61,472 nt of DNA. Source: Lachnospiraceae bacterium. GTDB lineage: Bacteria; Bacillota; Clostridia; Lachnospirales; Lachnospiraceae. Below the pieces are notes generated by a model. The model ran no database searches. It was given only the letters and a program-made list of their open reading frames with translations, and was not told the origin of the DNA. Positions within the stretch are counted from its first letter, which is position 1; the number at the start of each line of letters is the position of its first letter. The position numbers were made by a program, and so were the translations under genes. The stretch is from NCBI GenBank assembly GCA_017450105.1, contig JAFSXC010000121.1:1-61472 (forward strand). Reading direction: 5' to 3'. Positions 20,047 to 29,247 of the stretch are shown one piece after another.

Positions 20047-21090
20047 TCAGTATTTCCGTATCTCCTCTTTCACAAACAGAGGCTTATGCTTTCTTCTTTG
20101 CGGAATCGCCACAAAGATCCCTACAACAAAGAGAAAGACAAAGGTGGCAAACCGATACAAAATCGCCACCGACCCTGCCACTCCCGGCTGAACAATTACA
20201 GAAAACAGCATAATAAAAGCAAAGTCCGTGGACCCGATACCTCCGAGCGCCGGAATGACTGCGGAAATGATGAGGCAAAGGGAGGTTACGGCAAGGTATT
20301 GCGATATGTTATATTGATAATCCGGATTGCCCTGAAGGATCAGGTACGGGATCACGCACCAGAAAAACAGCTTCAGCATATTCTGAGCGATAATTGTAAC
20401 GATCCTTACCTTATTTCCGAACAGGTCCCGGGAACCCATTTCAAACAGCTCGATCTCGTTGTTGATATAATCTACATAACGATCGATCTTCCCTTTTCGA
20501 TTAATCCTGGCCACCAGCTTATGGATCATCCGGTGCGCTCTCTTGGAGAGGCAGATAAAAAGAAGCAGCACCGAAAGGGCGGCAGTCAGCAGGAACCCCG
20601 CGATCAACAGGCCTCCGTATTCTGAATAATACCTGATCATGAAGGGCAGATTCACAGCGATAAAGAGCAGGCAGAAGATCGCCATACTCACCCGGTGGAA
20701 TACGTATTCCAGCGTATACATCCCGGTTGCCTTCGAATACTCCACCCCGCGGTCGCTCAGATAAAATACCGCTGCCAGACCGGTCCCGGTTCCCGCGGAG
20801 GCCAGCCTGTAAAAGCAGCAATACAGCGCGCAGCCGATACCGGAAAGCAGGGAAAACTCGGGGTTGTAAACCCTTGCCAGCGTAGTCAGCACCCAGCCCT
20901 CCGCAACTTCGTACAGGAGGGCTGAGATACAGATCACTACGATGACCGAGATCGGCGTGTGCACGATCTCAAAGAAAACCCGGTCCCAAAGATTCCGAAA
21001 AGTATATACAACTACGAAAACTATAAAGATCAGAAACGCGATTTTCAGTATTGTAGTCTTCTTGATCTTCTTCTTCTTTTTCTCGTTCAT
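20047..21090 (-). CDS. YbhN/UPF0104-type integral membrane protein
   Basis: A 347-aa membrane protein with a basic N-terminus ([10 protein letters not shown]), about eight hydrophobic segments and the hallmark [12 protein letters not shown] segment near residue 285. This belongs to the lysylphosphatidylglycerol-synthase transmembrane (UPF0104) family. There is no cytosolic aminoacyl-transfer domain, so it is not a full MprF; members of this group are proposed lipid flippases or transporters. Start and stop overlap deoB and the next small gene by a few bases. Confidence 0.82.
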   Translation of the reverse strand: MNEKKKKKIKKTTILKIAFLIFIVFVVVYTFRNLWDRVFFEIVHTPISVIVVICISALLYEVAEGWVLTTLARVYNPEFSLLSGIGCALYCCFYRLASAGTGTGLAAVFYLSDRGVEYSKATGMYTLEYVFHRVSMAIFCLLFIAVNLPFMIRYYSEYGGLLIAGFLLTAALSVLLLFICLSKRAHRMIHKLVARINRKGKIDRYVDYINNEIELFEMGSRDLFGNKVRIVTIIAQNMLKLFFWCVIPYLILQGNPDYQYNISQYLAVTSLCLIISAVIPALGGIGSTDFAFIMLFSVIVQPGVAGSVAILYRFATFVFLFVVGIFVAIPQRRKHKPLFVKEEIRKY

Positions 21091-22277
21091 TTCAGTAGAG
21101 ACAGGATGGAAGTGCCTATCGTGTTCTCCGGCATCGGGACATCAAAGTTTTCCGCCACTGTCGCCCCGATGACCGCGAAGGTCTCCGTTTCGGGAAGCTC
21201 CTTACACCCGGTAAAGGAGGGTGAGGCTGCAAGCAGGAATACCTTTTCCCTGGTATGATCCGTTCCCTTGTAGGTGGGATCATTGCCATGGTCTGCTGTG
21301 ATCATCAGAAGATCATCCTCCTTCAGCACAGACAGGAGCTGTCCCAGCTTTTCATCAAACCGCTCAATCTCCGCGCCGTAACCGATCGGATCTCTCCTAT
21401 GGCCCCAGAGCGCGTCAAAATCCACGAGATTCACAAAGCACAAGCCCTTCCAGTCCGATCTCTCTGCGATCTCTATGGTCTGTTCCATCCCATGCACCGA
21501 GGATTTGGATTTTACCGCCTCCGTAATTCCCTCACCGACAAATATGTCGTTGATCTTGCCCACAGAAAGAACGTCAAGGCCGGCGTCCTTTAACGCATTC
21601 AAAACTGTCCGTCCAGAGGGCTTCAGGGCATAGTCATGACGGTTCGGAGTACGCACGAATTCTCCCTTTTTCTTCCCGGTATAGGGTCTCGCGATGACCC
21701 GGCCCACCTTCCATTCATCACGCATGGTCAGCTCTCTCGCGATCTCACAGTACCGATAAAGGGTCTCCACCCCCATGGTCTCCTCGTTCCCGCAGATCTG
21801 AAGCACGGAATCCGCCGAGGTATAGACAATGAGCTTGCCCTCGTTGATCTCCTGCTCCGCAAGCTCGTCCAGAATCTCGGTCCCGCTGGCCGCTTTGTTT
21901 CCGATGATCTGGAGGCCGGTCCTTTCCTCCAGCGCCTTGATCAGCTCCGGAGGGAAGCCCGTATCCGTAAAGGTCTGAAAGGCCTTCGTGGTTTCCAGGC
22001 CCATCATTTCCCAATGGCCGGTCATCGTATCCTTTCCGTTGCTCTTTTCCTTCATGGAGCAATAATAGCCCTCACTCTTTTCAACCGGGGCCACCTTTGT
22101 CAGCGGCTTCAGATTCGCAAGGCCCAGCTTCTGAAGATGCGGAATATCAAAATGGGAAACGGTCTGATCAATATGGCCCAGCGTATCCGCCCCGGCATCT
22201 CCGAAGCGTTCCGCATCCGGCATGGCCCCGATTCCGAGCGAATCCACTACAATCACAAATACTCTGTTAAATTTCAT
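21087..22277 (-). CDS. deoB: Phosphopentomutase
   Basis: DeoB interconverts (deoxy)ribose 1-phosphate and 5-phosphate. The 396-aa protein is an alkaline-phosphatase-superfamily enzyme. Metal site motifs are [13 protein letters not shown] (residues 10-22) and [20 protein letters not shown] near residue 330. TMTGHWE matches the active-site Thr region. It supplies deoC with deoxyribose 5-phosphate. Both ends overlap neighbours (ATGA), so translation is coupled. Confidence 0.97.
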   Translation of the reverse strand: MKFNRVFVIVVDSLGIGAMPDAERFGDAGADTLGHIDQTVSHFDIPHLQKLGLANLKPLTKVAPVEKSEGYYCSMKEKSNGKDTMTGHWEMMGLETTKAFQTFTDTGFPPELIKALEERTGLQIIGNKAASGTEILDELAEQEINEGKLIVYTSADSVLQICGNEETMGVETLYRYCEIARELTMRDEWKVGRVIARPYTGKKKGEFVRTPNRHDYALKPSGRTVLNALKDAGLDVLSVGKINDIFVGEGITEAVKSKSSVHGMEQTIEIAERSDWKGLCFVNLVDFDALWGHRRDPIGYGAEIERFDEKLGQLLSVLKEDDLLMITADHGNDPTYKGTDHTREKVFLLAASPSFTGCKELPETETFAVIGATVAENFDVPMPENTIGTSILSLLK

Positions 22278-22933
22278 AATAATCCCTTTTCCTTTACAAT
22301 CTTAACGATTCTGCTCGTTCCGAGTCTGGTGGCTCCCAGCTCCATGAACTTCTCCGCATCCTCCAGGCTTCCGATCCCGCCGGCAGCCTTGATCCTTACG
22401 TTCTCGCCCACATGCTCCTTAAAGAGCTTTACATCGTCAAACGTGGCACCGGCCGTGGAAAAGCCCGTGGATGTCTTGATGAAATCCGCTCCGGACTTCG
22501 TAACAAGCTTACAAACCCGGATCTTCTCCTCCTCGGTCAAAAGACAGGTTTCCACAATAACCTTCAGAATACGCTCGGTAGCGGCCATCCGGATGTCCTT
22601 AATCTCACTCAGCACATAATCATCCATACCCGCCTTCAGGGCTCCAATGTTAATGACCATATCGATCTCGTCCGCCCCATTGGCCACGGCATCCTTGGTC
22701 TCGTATACCTTGGTCTGTGTGGTGGTATTTCCGTTGGGGAAGCCGATGACCGTCGTAATGGCCATTCTTTCCTCCATATACTCCCTCGCCGCCTTAATAT
22801 AGCAGGGAGGGATGCACACCGAGGCGCAGCCATATTTGATCGCATCGTCGCAGAGCGCCTTGATCTCATCCCAGGTAGCCGTCTGCAGCAAAAGCGTATG
22901 ATCGCAGATCTTTAATATTTCTTTTACATCCAT
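22274..22933 (-). CDS. deoC: Deoxyribose-phosphate aldolase
   Basis: DeoC cleaves 2-deoxyribose 5-phosphate to acetaldehyde and glyceraldehyde 3-phosphate. The 219-aa TIM-barrel protein starts [15 protein letters not shown]. The Schiff-base lysine region [10 protein letters not shown] and the second lysine in [10 protein letters not shown] are present, and the phosphate loop is [12 protein letters not shown] at 22931-22933 follows AAAGGAG. Confidence 0.97.
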   Translation of the reverse strand: MDVKEILKICDHTLLLQTATWDEIKALCDDAIKYGCASVCIPPCYIKAAREYMEERMAITTVIGFPNGNTTTQTKVYETKDAVANGADEIDMVINIGALKAGMDDYVLSEIKDIRMAATERILKVIVETCLLTEEEKIRVCKLVTKSGADFIKTSTGFSTAGATFDDVKLFKEHVGENVRIKAAGGIGSLEDAEKFMELGATRLGTSRIVKIVKEKGLL

Positions 22934-22968
22934 AACCGTATTCTCCTTTAATTATTCTAAGCACAGAC

Positions 22969-23385
22969 TCAGTTCAGAGCCTTCGGTCCGAAGCCCAGAG
23001 GGAGCATCTGCTCCAACGTCAGGACCTCAAATTTTTCCGGCCGGTTCGTCCCGAGGACCACGCGAAACGTCTTCGGGTCGCAGAACTCCATCATAACCTG
23101 ACGGCAAACCCCGCAGGGGGCACAGATCGGCAGCTCCGGCGCGTCCTCCATACCGCCCACGACAGCGATGGCCGAGAACTCCCGTTCTCCCTCATACACG
23201 GCATTAAAAAATGCAGTCCTCTCCGCGCAGTTCGTTGGACCGTAGGCGGCGTTTTCAATATTACAGCCAAGATAGAGCTTTCCTTCTTTTGTAAGAAGCG
23301 CTGCCCCCACCTTATGATGGGAATAGGGGGCATAGGCTTTTTCTCTGGCTTTTAATGCTTCTTCGATCAATTCCTGATCCGTCAT
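22969..23385 (-). CDS. cdd: Cytidine deaminase
   Basis: Zn-dependent deamination of cytidine and deoxycytidine to uridine forms. The 138-aa enzyme has the catalytic TNCAERTAFF (Zn Cys plus proton-shuttle Glu) and the PCGVCRQ pair. The first ATG at 23394 overlaps the ribosome binding site AAAGGATG, so the second ATG (23383-23385) is the better start. It produces the uridine that the adjacent phosphorylase could use. Confidence 0.96.
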   Translation of the reverse strand: MTDQELIEEALKAREKAYAPYSHHKVGAALLTKEGKLYLGCNIENAAYGPTNCAERTAFFNAVYEGEREFSAIAVVGGMEDAPELPICAPCGVCRQVMMEFCDPKTFRVVLGTNRPEKFEVLTLEQMLPLGFGPKALN

Positions 23386-23400
23386 ACAAAACATCCTTTC

Positions 23401-24387
23401 TTATCGTGTTCCCTTGTCGTAAGGAATACCCTCTGCCTTCGGCGCCCTGGACTTCTTGGAGGTAAAGACCAGCACGATCATCGTAACAATGTAGGGCAGC
23501 ATCTGGTAAAGGGAGCTCTTGTCCTTTAAGCCCTCCAGCTTCGGCAGGAAGGGGATCGAGGAGTTGTAGGCCGCCACGACCTTAAACAGAGCGAAGATAA
23601 TGGAGGCTCCCAGGATCGTAAAGGGCTTCCAGTTTCCGAAGATCATAACCGCCAGAGCGAGGAAGCCGTAGCCGCCTACGCTGGAGGAGAAGCCCGATCC
23701 CACGGCGATGACATAGGCCATACCGCCGATACCGGCCAGAAAGCCCGAGATCATAACACCGGCATAACGCATTTTATAAACATTAATACCCACCGAGTCC
23801 GCCGCCTGGGGATGCTCGCCGCAGGCCCTTAAGCGAAGGCCGAATTTCGTCTTGTACATCAGAAGCCAGGCAATGATGAAGAGGACGATACAAATGGGCG
23901 TCGTCAGATACTGGTACTTAAAGAACAGCGTTGCGAAAAACCCATTGGAGGGCTCCATTCCCAGACTTTCCTGGGTAATCCGAATCCAGCTCGGGATCTG
24001 GATGGTCGTCTGGCCCTGACCCTGTACAGCCCAGGTCACAACAACGGCGAAGGCCGGAGCGAAAATATTCAGGGCAGTACCGCCGATGGTCTGATCCGCT
24101 TTTAAATTAATCGCGGCAAAGGCCAATAGCAAAGAAAACCCGACACCGGCCGCCGCGGCGACCAGGATCGCCAGAAACATGGCAAGCTGGGGATAAGCCG
24201 GTCCGAAGCCGTTCTGGTCGAACATGCGAAGCATGAAGCAGCCGCACAGGGCTCCGATCACCATAATACCCTCGAGAGCCAGGTTGATGATACCCGAATG
24301 CTCGGAATACATACCGCCGAGAGCCACAAGGAGCAGCGGGACGGCAAAGATAATGGTAAGGCTGATGATATTCGCTAATACGTTCAT
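23401..24387 (-). CDS. Nucleoside ABC transporter permease (second subunit)
   Basis: A 328-aa membrane protein of the branched-chain-type permease family used with BMP lipoproteins (NupQ/YufQ-like). The segment MYSEHSGIINLALEGIMVIGAL near the N-terminus and CGEHPQAADSVGINVYKMRY, the coupling region, are typical. About nine helices are seen. GGGGGGTGAAG is its ribosome binding site; the gap to the first permease is one base. Substrate is inferred from the surrounding nucleoside catabolic genes. Confidence 0.92.
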   Translation of the reverse strand: MNVLANIISLTIIFAVPLLLVALGGMYSEHSGIINLALEGIMVIGALCGCFMLRMFDQNGFGPAYPQLAMFLAILVAAAAGVGFSLLLAFAAINLKADQTIGGTALNIFAPAFAVVVTWAVQGQGQTTIQIPSWIRITQESLGMEPSNGFFATLFFKYQYLTTPICIVLFIIAWLLMYKTKFGLRLRACGEHPQAADSVGINVYKMRYAGVMISGFLAGIGGMAYVIAVGSGFSSSVGGYGFLALAVMIFGNWKPFTILGASIIFALFKVVAAYNSSIPFLPKLEGLKDKSSLYQMLPYIVTMIVLVFTSKKSRAPKAEGIPYDKGTR

Positions 24388-24388
24388 T

Positions 24389-25492
24389 CTACTTCACCCC
24401 CCTTTCTTTTTTCCCTTTCAGGATCTTAACGATCACTCCCCGCACCAGAAGGGCAAAGGCCGCCAGATAGATGATAACGGCAATGACGATGTTGATCGTT
24501 TCCGAAGAGAAGTTCGGCTGCATGGCGGAGCCGCCGACCTTGATGTAGCTGATAAACAGGGAGCTGAAGATGGTTCCCACGGGGTTGGAGTTGGCAAGAA
24601 GGGCAACCGGGATTCCGTCAAAGCCCATGCTGAGGATCGATTTCTCCAACACGTACTGGATGGTACCGGCCAGATAGTAAAGACCGCCGCCGAGACCGGA
24701 AAGCGCTCCGGCGATAACCATGGAGCTCACAATATTACGGTTTGCGCTGATACCGGCATAACGCGCAGCCTCTTTATTCATACCGCAGGCCTTCAGCTCA
24801 TAACCGAAGGTAGTCTTCTGAAGAATGAACCACATGAGGATCGCAACGCCGATCGCGATAAACACGCTGATGTTGATCCAGGAAGAGTTTCCGAACAGCT
24901 TGTCCAGACCGGCCTTCGGAATAATTGCACCGGGATTCGCCGTAGCCAGAGCCGCCGTACGGTCGGAGTTCGAGGCGCCCCAGGCAGAAGCCAGCATCAG
25001 CGGCATATTGGCAAGACACAGGTTCACGAGGAACATACCGATCCAGTTAAACATAATGGAGGTAATAACCTCGTTTACATTAAACAGAGCCTTGAAAAGA
25101 CCCGGGAAGAGTCCCCAGATCGCTCCGCCCAGGCAGGCCAGAAGGAGGCAGACGCCGCAGGGAAGCTGGAACATGATCGCTCCGATCAGAGCGAAAAACG
25201 CGCCCATCGTATACTGGCCGGAGGCTCCGATATTAAACAGGCCGGTCTTGAAGGCAAAGCCAACGGACAGACCGCACATCATTAAGGGCGCGGCCTGGTA
25301 GAGCACCTTTCCGAACTGATCCAGGCTTGAAAAACCGGTTCCTAGCATAGCTCCGATACCTGTTCCCGCTTTTGCCGGGTTCAGTATAAGAAGCAGAATA
25401 AAGCCAACCAAAAGACCGATCACAATAGAGATCACAGAAGCCAGAATGCTGATCAGCATGGCGTTTTCGGCCAGGGGTTTTTTCATTTTCAT
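24389..25492 (-). CDS. Nucleoside ABC transporter permease (first subunit)
   Basis: A 367-aa membrane protein (NupP/YufP-like). Recognisable segments are GFAFKTGLFNIGASGQYTMG and the coupling stretch KACGMNKEAARYAGISANR. Its ATG overlaps the stop of the ATPase gene; AGGAGGG lies 8 nt upstream. It pairs with the next permease to form the membrane channel. Confidence 0.92.
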   Translation of the reverse strand: MKMKKPLAENAMLISILASVISIVIGLLVGFILLLILNPAKAGTGIGAMLGTGFSSLDQFGKVLYQAAPLMMCGLSVGFAFKTGLFNIGASGQYTMGAFFALIGAIMFQLPCGVCLLLACLGGAIWGLFPGLFKALFNVNEVITSIMFNWIGMFLVNLCLANMPLMLASAWGASNSDRTAALATANPGAIIPKAGLDKLFGNSSWINISVFIAIGVAILMWFILQKTTFGYELKACGMNKEAARYAGISANRNIVSSMVIAGALSGLGGGLYYLAGTIQYVLEKSILSMGFDGIPVALLANSNPVGTIFSSLFISYIKVGGSAMQPNFSSETINIVIAVIIYLAAFALLVRGVIVKILKGKKERGVK

Positions 25493-27027
25493 GCCGGGAT
25501 CCCTCCTTTCTCATCTTTTTTCCCGCCGGCCATGTAAAGGCCAAGCTCTTCCACCTCCACATGATCAAAGCAGCCGACGATCTCGCCCTCGTAGATAACC
25601 AGGGTACGGTCGCCGAGCGCCATGACCTCATCCAGCTCCAGAGACACCAGAAGCACCGCCTTACCGGCATCCCGTTCCGCAACGAGCTGTTTATGGATAT
25701 ACTCAATGGCACCCACGTCCAGACCTCTTGTGGGCTGCACCGCGATAAGAAGCTCGGGATTCTTATCGATCTCTCTGGCCACGATCGCCTTCTGCTGATT
25801 TCCGCCGGACATCGAGCGGGCGATGGTCAACGGGCCCTGGCCGGAGCGGACGTCAAACTGATGGATCAGTTTCATGGAATATTTTCGAACCTCACCGTTC
25901 CGGATCACGCCGTGGTTCTGGAATTGAGGCTCAAAATACCTCTGGAGAACCATGTTCTGCTCCAGCGTATAATCCAGAACCAGTCCGTGTTTATGGCGGT
26001 CCTCGGGAATATGGCTCATGCCGAGCTTACTGCGCTCCCGAATGGAGGCTTTTGTAATATCATGACCGCACAGGGTTATTTTTCCCTCCTTGGCCTCCTG
26101 AAGTCCCGTAAGGGCATAGACCAGCTCGGTCTGACCGTTTCCTTCGATTCCGGCAAGACTGACGATCTCGCCCCGCCGTACTTCAAAGGAAACACCCTTT
26201 ACGGCGTTATTATTATGCCGGGTACTGGCCACGACAAGGTTTTCCACCTTCAGGACCACCTCCCCGGGTTCACTCTTCTTTTTCTCTACCTTAAAGGTCA
26301 CATCACGGCCCACCATCATGCGGGACAGCTCCTCCTTCGAAGAGTTCGCGATGTCCACGGTACCCATGTATTTGCCCTTCCGAAGAACGGAGCAGCGGTC
26401 GGCCACAGCCATGATCTCAGCCAGCTTATGGGTAATGAAGAGAATACTCTTTCCCTCATTTTTAAAGCCGCGCATGATCTCCATCAGCTCGTCGATTTCC
26501 TGCGGCGTAAGCACAGCCGTCGGCTCATCGAAGATCAGGATCTCGTTATCGCGGTACAGCATTTTCAGAATTTCAACTCTTTGCTGCATACCTACGGAAA
26601 TGTCCGAAACATAGGCATCCGGATCCACCTTCAGGCCATACTTCTCAGACAAAGACATCACCTTCTTACGGGCAGCGTCATACTGAAGGAAACCGTGTTT
26701 TGTATCCTCCACCCCCAGAATGATGTTATCCAGGACCGTAAAGCATTCCACCAGCTTAAAGTGCTGATGAACCATTCCGATTCCCAGACGGTTTGCATCG
26801 TTGGGATCCTTGATCTTAACCTCCTGGCCGTTTTTCTTGATCACGCCCTTTTCCGCCTGGTAAAGCCCAAACAGAACACTCATCAGCGTACTCTTTCCGG
26901 CTCCGTTCTCACCCAGCAGCGCATGTATCTCTCCTTTTTTCAACTGCAGAGTGATGTCGTCATTGGCCTTGATCCCGGGAAACTCCTTTGTGATGTGAAG
27001 CATTTCAATAACATACTCTTCTGCCAA
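25489..27027 (-). CDS. Nucleoside ABC transporter ATPase (tandem NBD)
   Basis: A 512-aa protein with two fused ABC domains, as in NupO/YufO and sugar (RbsA-type) importers. Domain 1 has Walker A GENGAGKST, signature SVGMQQRVEILK and Walker B ILIFDEPTAVLT. Domain 2 has a degenerate P-loop GIEGNGQTEL, MSGGNQQKAIVARE and LLIAVQPTRGLD. The start is taken as TTG (27025-27027), because GGGGGTG precedes it by 5 nt; the open frame continues upstream without a better site. It energises the two permeases. Confidence 0.93.
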   Translation of the reverse strand: MAEEYVIEMLHITKEFPGIKANDDITLQLKKGEIHALLGENGAGKSTLMSVLFGLYQAEKGVIKKNGQEVKIKDPNDANRLGIGMVHQHFKLVECFTVLDNIILGVEDTKHGFLQYDAARKKVMSLSEKYGLKVDPDAYVSDISVGMQQRVEILKMLYRDNEILIFDEPTAVLTPQEIDELMEIMRGFKNEGKSILFITHKLAEIMAVADRCSVLRKGKYMGTVDIANSSKEELSRMMVGRDVTFKVEKKKSEPGEVVLKVENLVVASTRHNNNAVKGVSFEVRRGEIVSLAGIEGNGQTELVYALTGLQEAKEGKITLCGHDITKASIRERSKLGMSHIPEDRHKHGLVLDYTLEQNMVLQRYFEPQFQNHGVIRNGEVRKYSMKLIHQFDVRSGQGPLTIARSMSGGNQQKAIVAREIDKNPELLIAVQPTRGLDVGAIEYIHKQLVAERDAGKAVLLVSLELDEVMALGDRTLVIYEGEIVGCFDHVEVEELGLYMAGGKKDEKGGIPA

Positions 27028-27073
27028 ATCCGCACCCCCTTCCGGATAATAGGATATAGATAATCTGATTATA

Positions 27074-27104
27074 TAAAAAAAGAACCTCCCCCGCAAGGGG
27101 GAGG
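27074..27104 (-). terminator. Terminator between the binding lipoprotein and the ABC ATPase
   Basis: On the minus strand, a perfect 8-bp CCTCCCCC/GGGGGAGG stem with a 4-nt loop (27085-27104) is followed by TTCTTTTTTT. It lies 45 nt after the lipoprotein stop and about 50 nt before the ATPase start. It should let the binding protein be made in excess over the membrane components. Confidence 0.85.
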
Positions 27105-27148
27105 CCCTTTAAATACCAATCATCTGTCAGTTTTCAGCGGAATACCGA

Positions 27149-28369
27149 TTACTCCTGTACATCCACTGTTATCTTCTCAACAGAGGCCGCGATATCCGCT
27201 TCGATATCGTTATCCACTACCAGATCTCCGCTTGCAAGACCCTCAAACAGAAGATCATAGGTGGCCTCATCGAAGTTGGTAAACTGAGAGCTTTCCATCG
27301 GAAGACCCACGCAGTTCTCAGCAGCACCGAGCTTTGTTTCCTTTCCTGCATATGCAGAGCTGAACTTCCAGCCGTTCTCCATGCAGTCGGTCAGAGCCAG
27401 AACTACGGAGTTGGAAAGAGCCTTCATCGCGGAGGTAATGATCAGCGGGCTTTCCGCACTCTGGTCCACGTCCACGCCAATGACCTTGCCGTTATTGGCT
27501 TCTGCTGCTGCAAGAGCGGACAGATAGATGCCGCCGCCGCAGGCGAAGACAACCTCTGTACCCTCGGTATACCAGCTATCCATCTTTGCCTTGATATCGT
27601 CTGTCGGAGCAAAGCCGCCGCAGTACCAGTATTTAATATTTACACCGTCAATGTTGTTGTCGGCCGCAGCCTGCTCCGCGCCCTGCACGAAGCCGTAGCC
27701 GTAACGGATAACCGCAGGAACAGCCATTCCGCCGAGGAAGCCAAGCTCCTTATAGCCGTCGGCAACTGCCGCATAGCCTGCAAGAAAGCCGGCCTGCTCT
27801 TCCTGGTAGGTAATCAGAGCGGTATTGCTCTGCGGATTCTCAAGGTCGCCCGTGGATACGTCCAGAGCTATGAAGGAGACATCCGGATATTTCTCCTGTG
27901 CCTGTGCCAGAGATGCGCCGAAAAGATAACCGGCCATAACAACTGCCTTCGCGCCATCCTTTACCGCGTTGTCCATCTGCTCAAGACGGGCGGCATCAGA
28001 GTCCTCGGAGGGCTGATAGTAGTTGGACTTCAGACCGTTTTCGTTGGCGAACTGCTGTACGCCGGCCCAGGAATACTGGTTAAAGGAATGGTCATCAATG
28101 TTTCCTACGTCAGTAACGAAGGCCACATCGGTCGTACCGCCGCCGGTTGTTGTATCGGCGGCCGCATCCGCTGCTCCATCCTCAGTTTCGTTCAAAGCAT
28201 CCGCGATCGCATTTGCTGCTTCTTCTACAGCGGCATCGACATCTGCGCTGGTAGCTGCAGCTCCGGAGGATGCTGCTTCTGCGGCCTGCTGAGCCGCCTG
28301 AGTCCCGCAGCCGGCCATGGAAAGAACCATCGCCGCGGCGGTAAGCGCTGCTACAATTTTCTTTTTCAT
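27149..28369 (-). CDS. BMP-family nucleoside-binding lipoprotein
   Basis: A 406-aa substrate-binding lipoprotein. The signal peptide MKKKIVAALTAAAMVLSMAG ends at Cys21, the lipidation site. A 50-residue Ala-rich linker follows, then the BMP domain: DVAFVTDVGNIDDHSFNQYSW, VVMAGYLFGASLAQAQEKYPD and GFLGGMAVPAVIRYGYGFVQG (each in part). The acidic Gln/Asp (VIGVDVDQS) is typical of purine/pyrimidine nucleoside receptors. It heads the transporter genes and has its own promoter. Confidence 0.93.
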   Translation of the reverse strand: MKKKIVAALTAAAMVLSMAGCGTQAAQQAAEAASSGAAATSADVDAAVEEAANAIADALNETEDGAADAAADTTTGGGTTDVAFVTDVGNIDDHSFNQYSWAGVQQFANENGLKSNYYQPSEDSDAARLEQMDNAVKDGAKAVVMAGYLFGASLAQAQEKYPDVSFIALDVSTGDLENPQSNTALITYQEEQAGFLAGYAAVADGYKELGFLGGMAVPAVIRYGYGFVQGAEQAAADNNIDGVNIKYWYCGGFAPTDDIKAKMDSWYTEGTEVVFACGGGIYLSALAAAEANNGKVIGVDVDQSAESPLIITSAMKALSNSVVLALTDCMENGWKFSSAYAGKETKLGAAENCVGLPMESSQFTNFDEATYDLLFEGLASGDLVVDNDIEADIAASVEKITVDVQE

Positions 28370-28412
28370 ATTACTCCCCTTTCTTAATAAGAAATTATTG
28401 TTTTACGGGCAC

Positions 28413-28441
28413 ATTATACCCCGAAGCCTGCGATATTTCAA
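28413..28441 (-). promoter_or_regulatory. Promoter for the nucleoside transporter operon
   Basis: TTGAAA -35 (28436-28441), 17-nt spacer and TATAAT -10 (28413-28418) on the minus strand. It starts right after the udp stop, about 45 nt ahead of the lipoprotein gene. No purine riboswitch or clear operator is visible in the short leader. Confidence 0.8.
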
Positions 28442-28446
28442 GGCTC

Positions 28447-29223
28447 TTATTTCCTGTCCGCCTCGATCAGCTCACGAATGGCACCGACCGCGGTTTTGAT
28501 GGCCAGCTCCGTATCATGCACCTGTTTATTCGGCAGTCCCTTTTTCGCTCTTTCCTGGTTTGCGACCACCAAAAAGCAGGAGCCGACACGGACCCGGAGG
28601 AAGCTCCCCGCGATAAAGAGCGCAGCGGATTCCATCTCGGAAGCCAGGCAGCCCATACGGATCCATGCCTGCCATTTATTCTCAAGCTCATAGGAAACCG
28701 GCATGATCTCAGGCTCATGCTGGCCGAAAAAGCTGTCCTTACACTGTACAACACCGACGTGATGGCGGATCTTCTGTTCCTCCGCCGACCGGATCATGGC
28801 GTTCATCACGCGGTAATCGGAAACCGCAGGATATTCAATCGGAGCAAATTCCCGGCTTGTTCCCTCCATACGGATCGCTCCGCTGGCGATAACGATGTCA
28901 CCGCCCTCCACCTCATCCTGCATACCGCCGCAGGTGCCGACGCGAAGGAACGTATCCGCGCCGCATTTCGACAACTCATCTATCGCTATGGAGGCCGAGG
29001 GTCCGCCGATCCCGGTAGAGGTAACCGAGACCTTCTCTCCGAGGATCGTTCCCGTATAGGTCACATATTCCCGGCTGTCCGCTACCAGCTCCGCTCCGTC
29101 AAAGTGGGACGCTATCTTCTCGCAGCGTTTAGGGTCCCCCGGCAGGATTACATACCGTCCTACATCCCCCGGGCCGATGTTTGTGTGATACTGTTTTCCA
29201 GAGCCTTCTGTGTAATCAACCAT
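28447..29223 (-). CDS. udp: Uridine phosphorylase
   Basis: Phosphorolysis of uridine (and probably deoxyuridine) to uracil and (deoxy)ribose 1-phosphate. The 258-aa NP-I family protein shows the phosphate-binding [31 protein letters not shown] and [11 protein letters not shown] segments, and the nucleoside-contacting [10 protein letters not shown] motif. AGGAGGAAGG lies upstream of the ATG. It precedes the transporter genes and works with cdd, deoB and deoC. Confidence 0.95.
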   Translation of the reverse strand: MVDYTEGSGKQYHTNIGPGDVGRYVILPGDPKRCEKIASHFDGAELVADSREYVTYTGTILGEKVSVTSTGIGGPSASIAIDELSKCGADTFLRVGTCGGMQDEVEGGDIVIASGAIRMEGTSREFAPIEYPAVSDYRVMNAMIRSAEEQKIRHHVGVVQCKDSFFGQHEPEIMPVSYELENKWQAWIRMGCLASEMESAALFIAGSFLRVRVGSCFLVVANQERAKKGLPNKQVHDTELAIKTAVGAIRELIEADRK

Positions 29224-29247
29224 ATTCCTTCCTCCTTTCAGCTTTCC

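Noticed and set aside
20047-21090. MprF lysylphosphatidylglycerol synthase
   Set aside because: Only the transmembrane half is present; the cytosolic aminoacyl-transfer domain is missing, so resistance-type lipid modification cannot be claimed.
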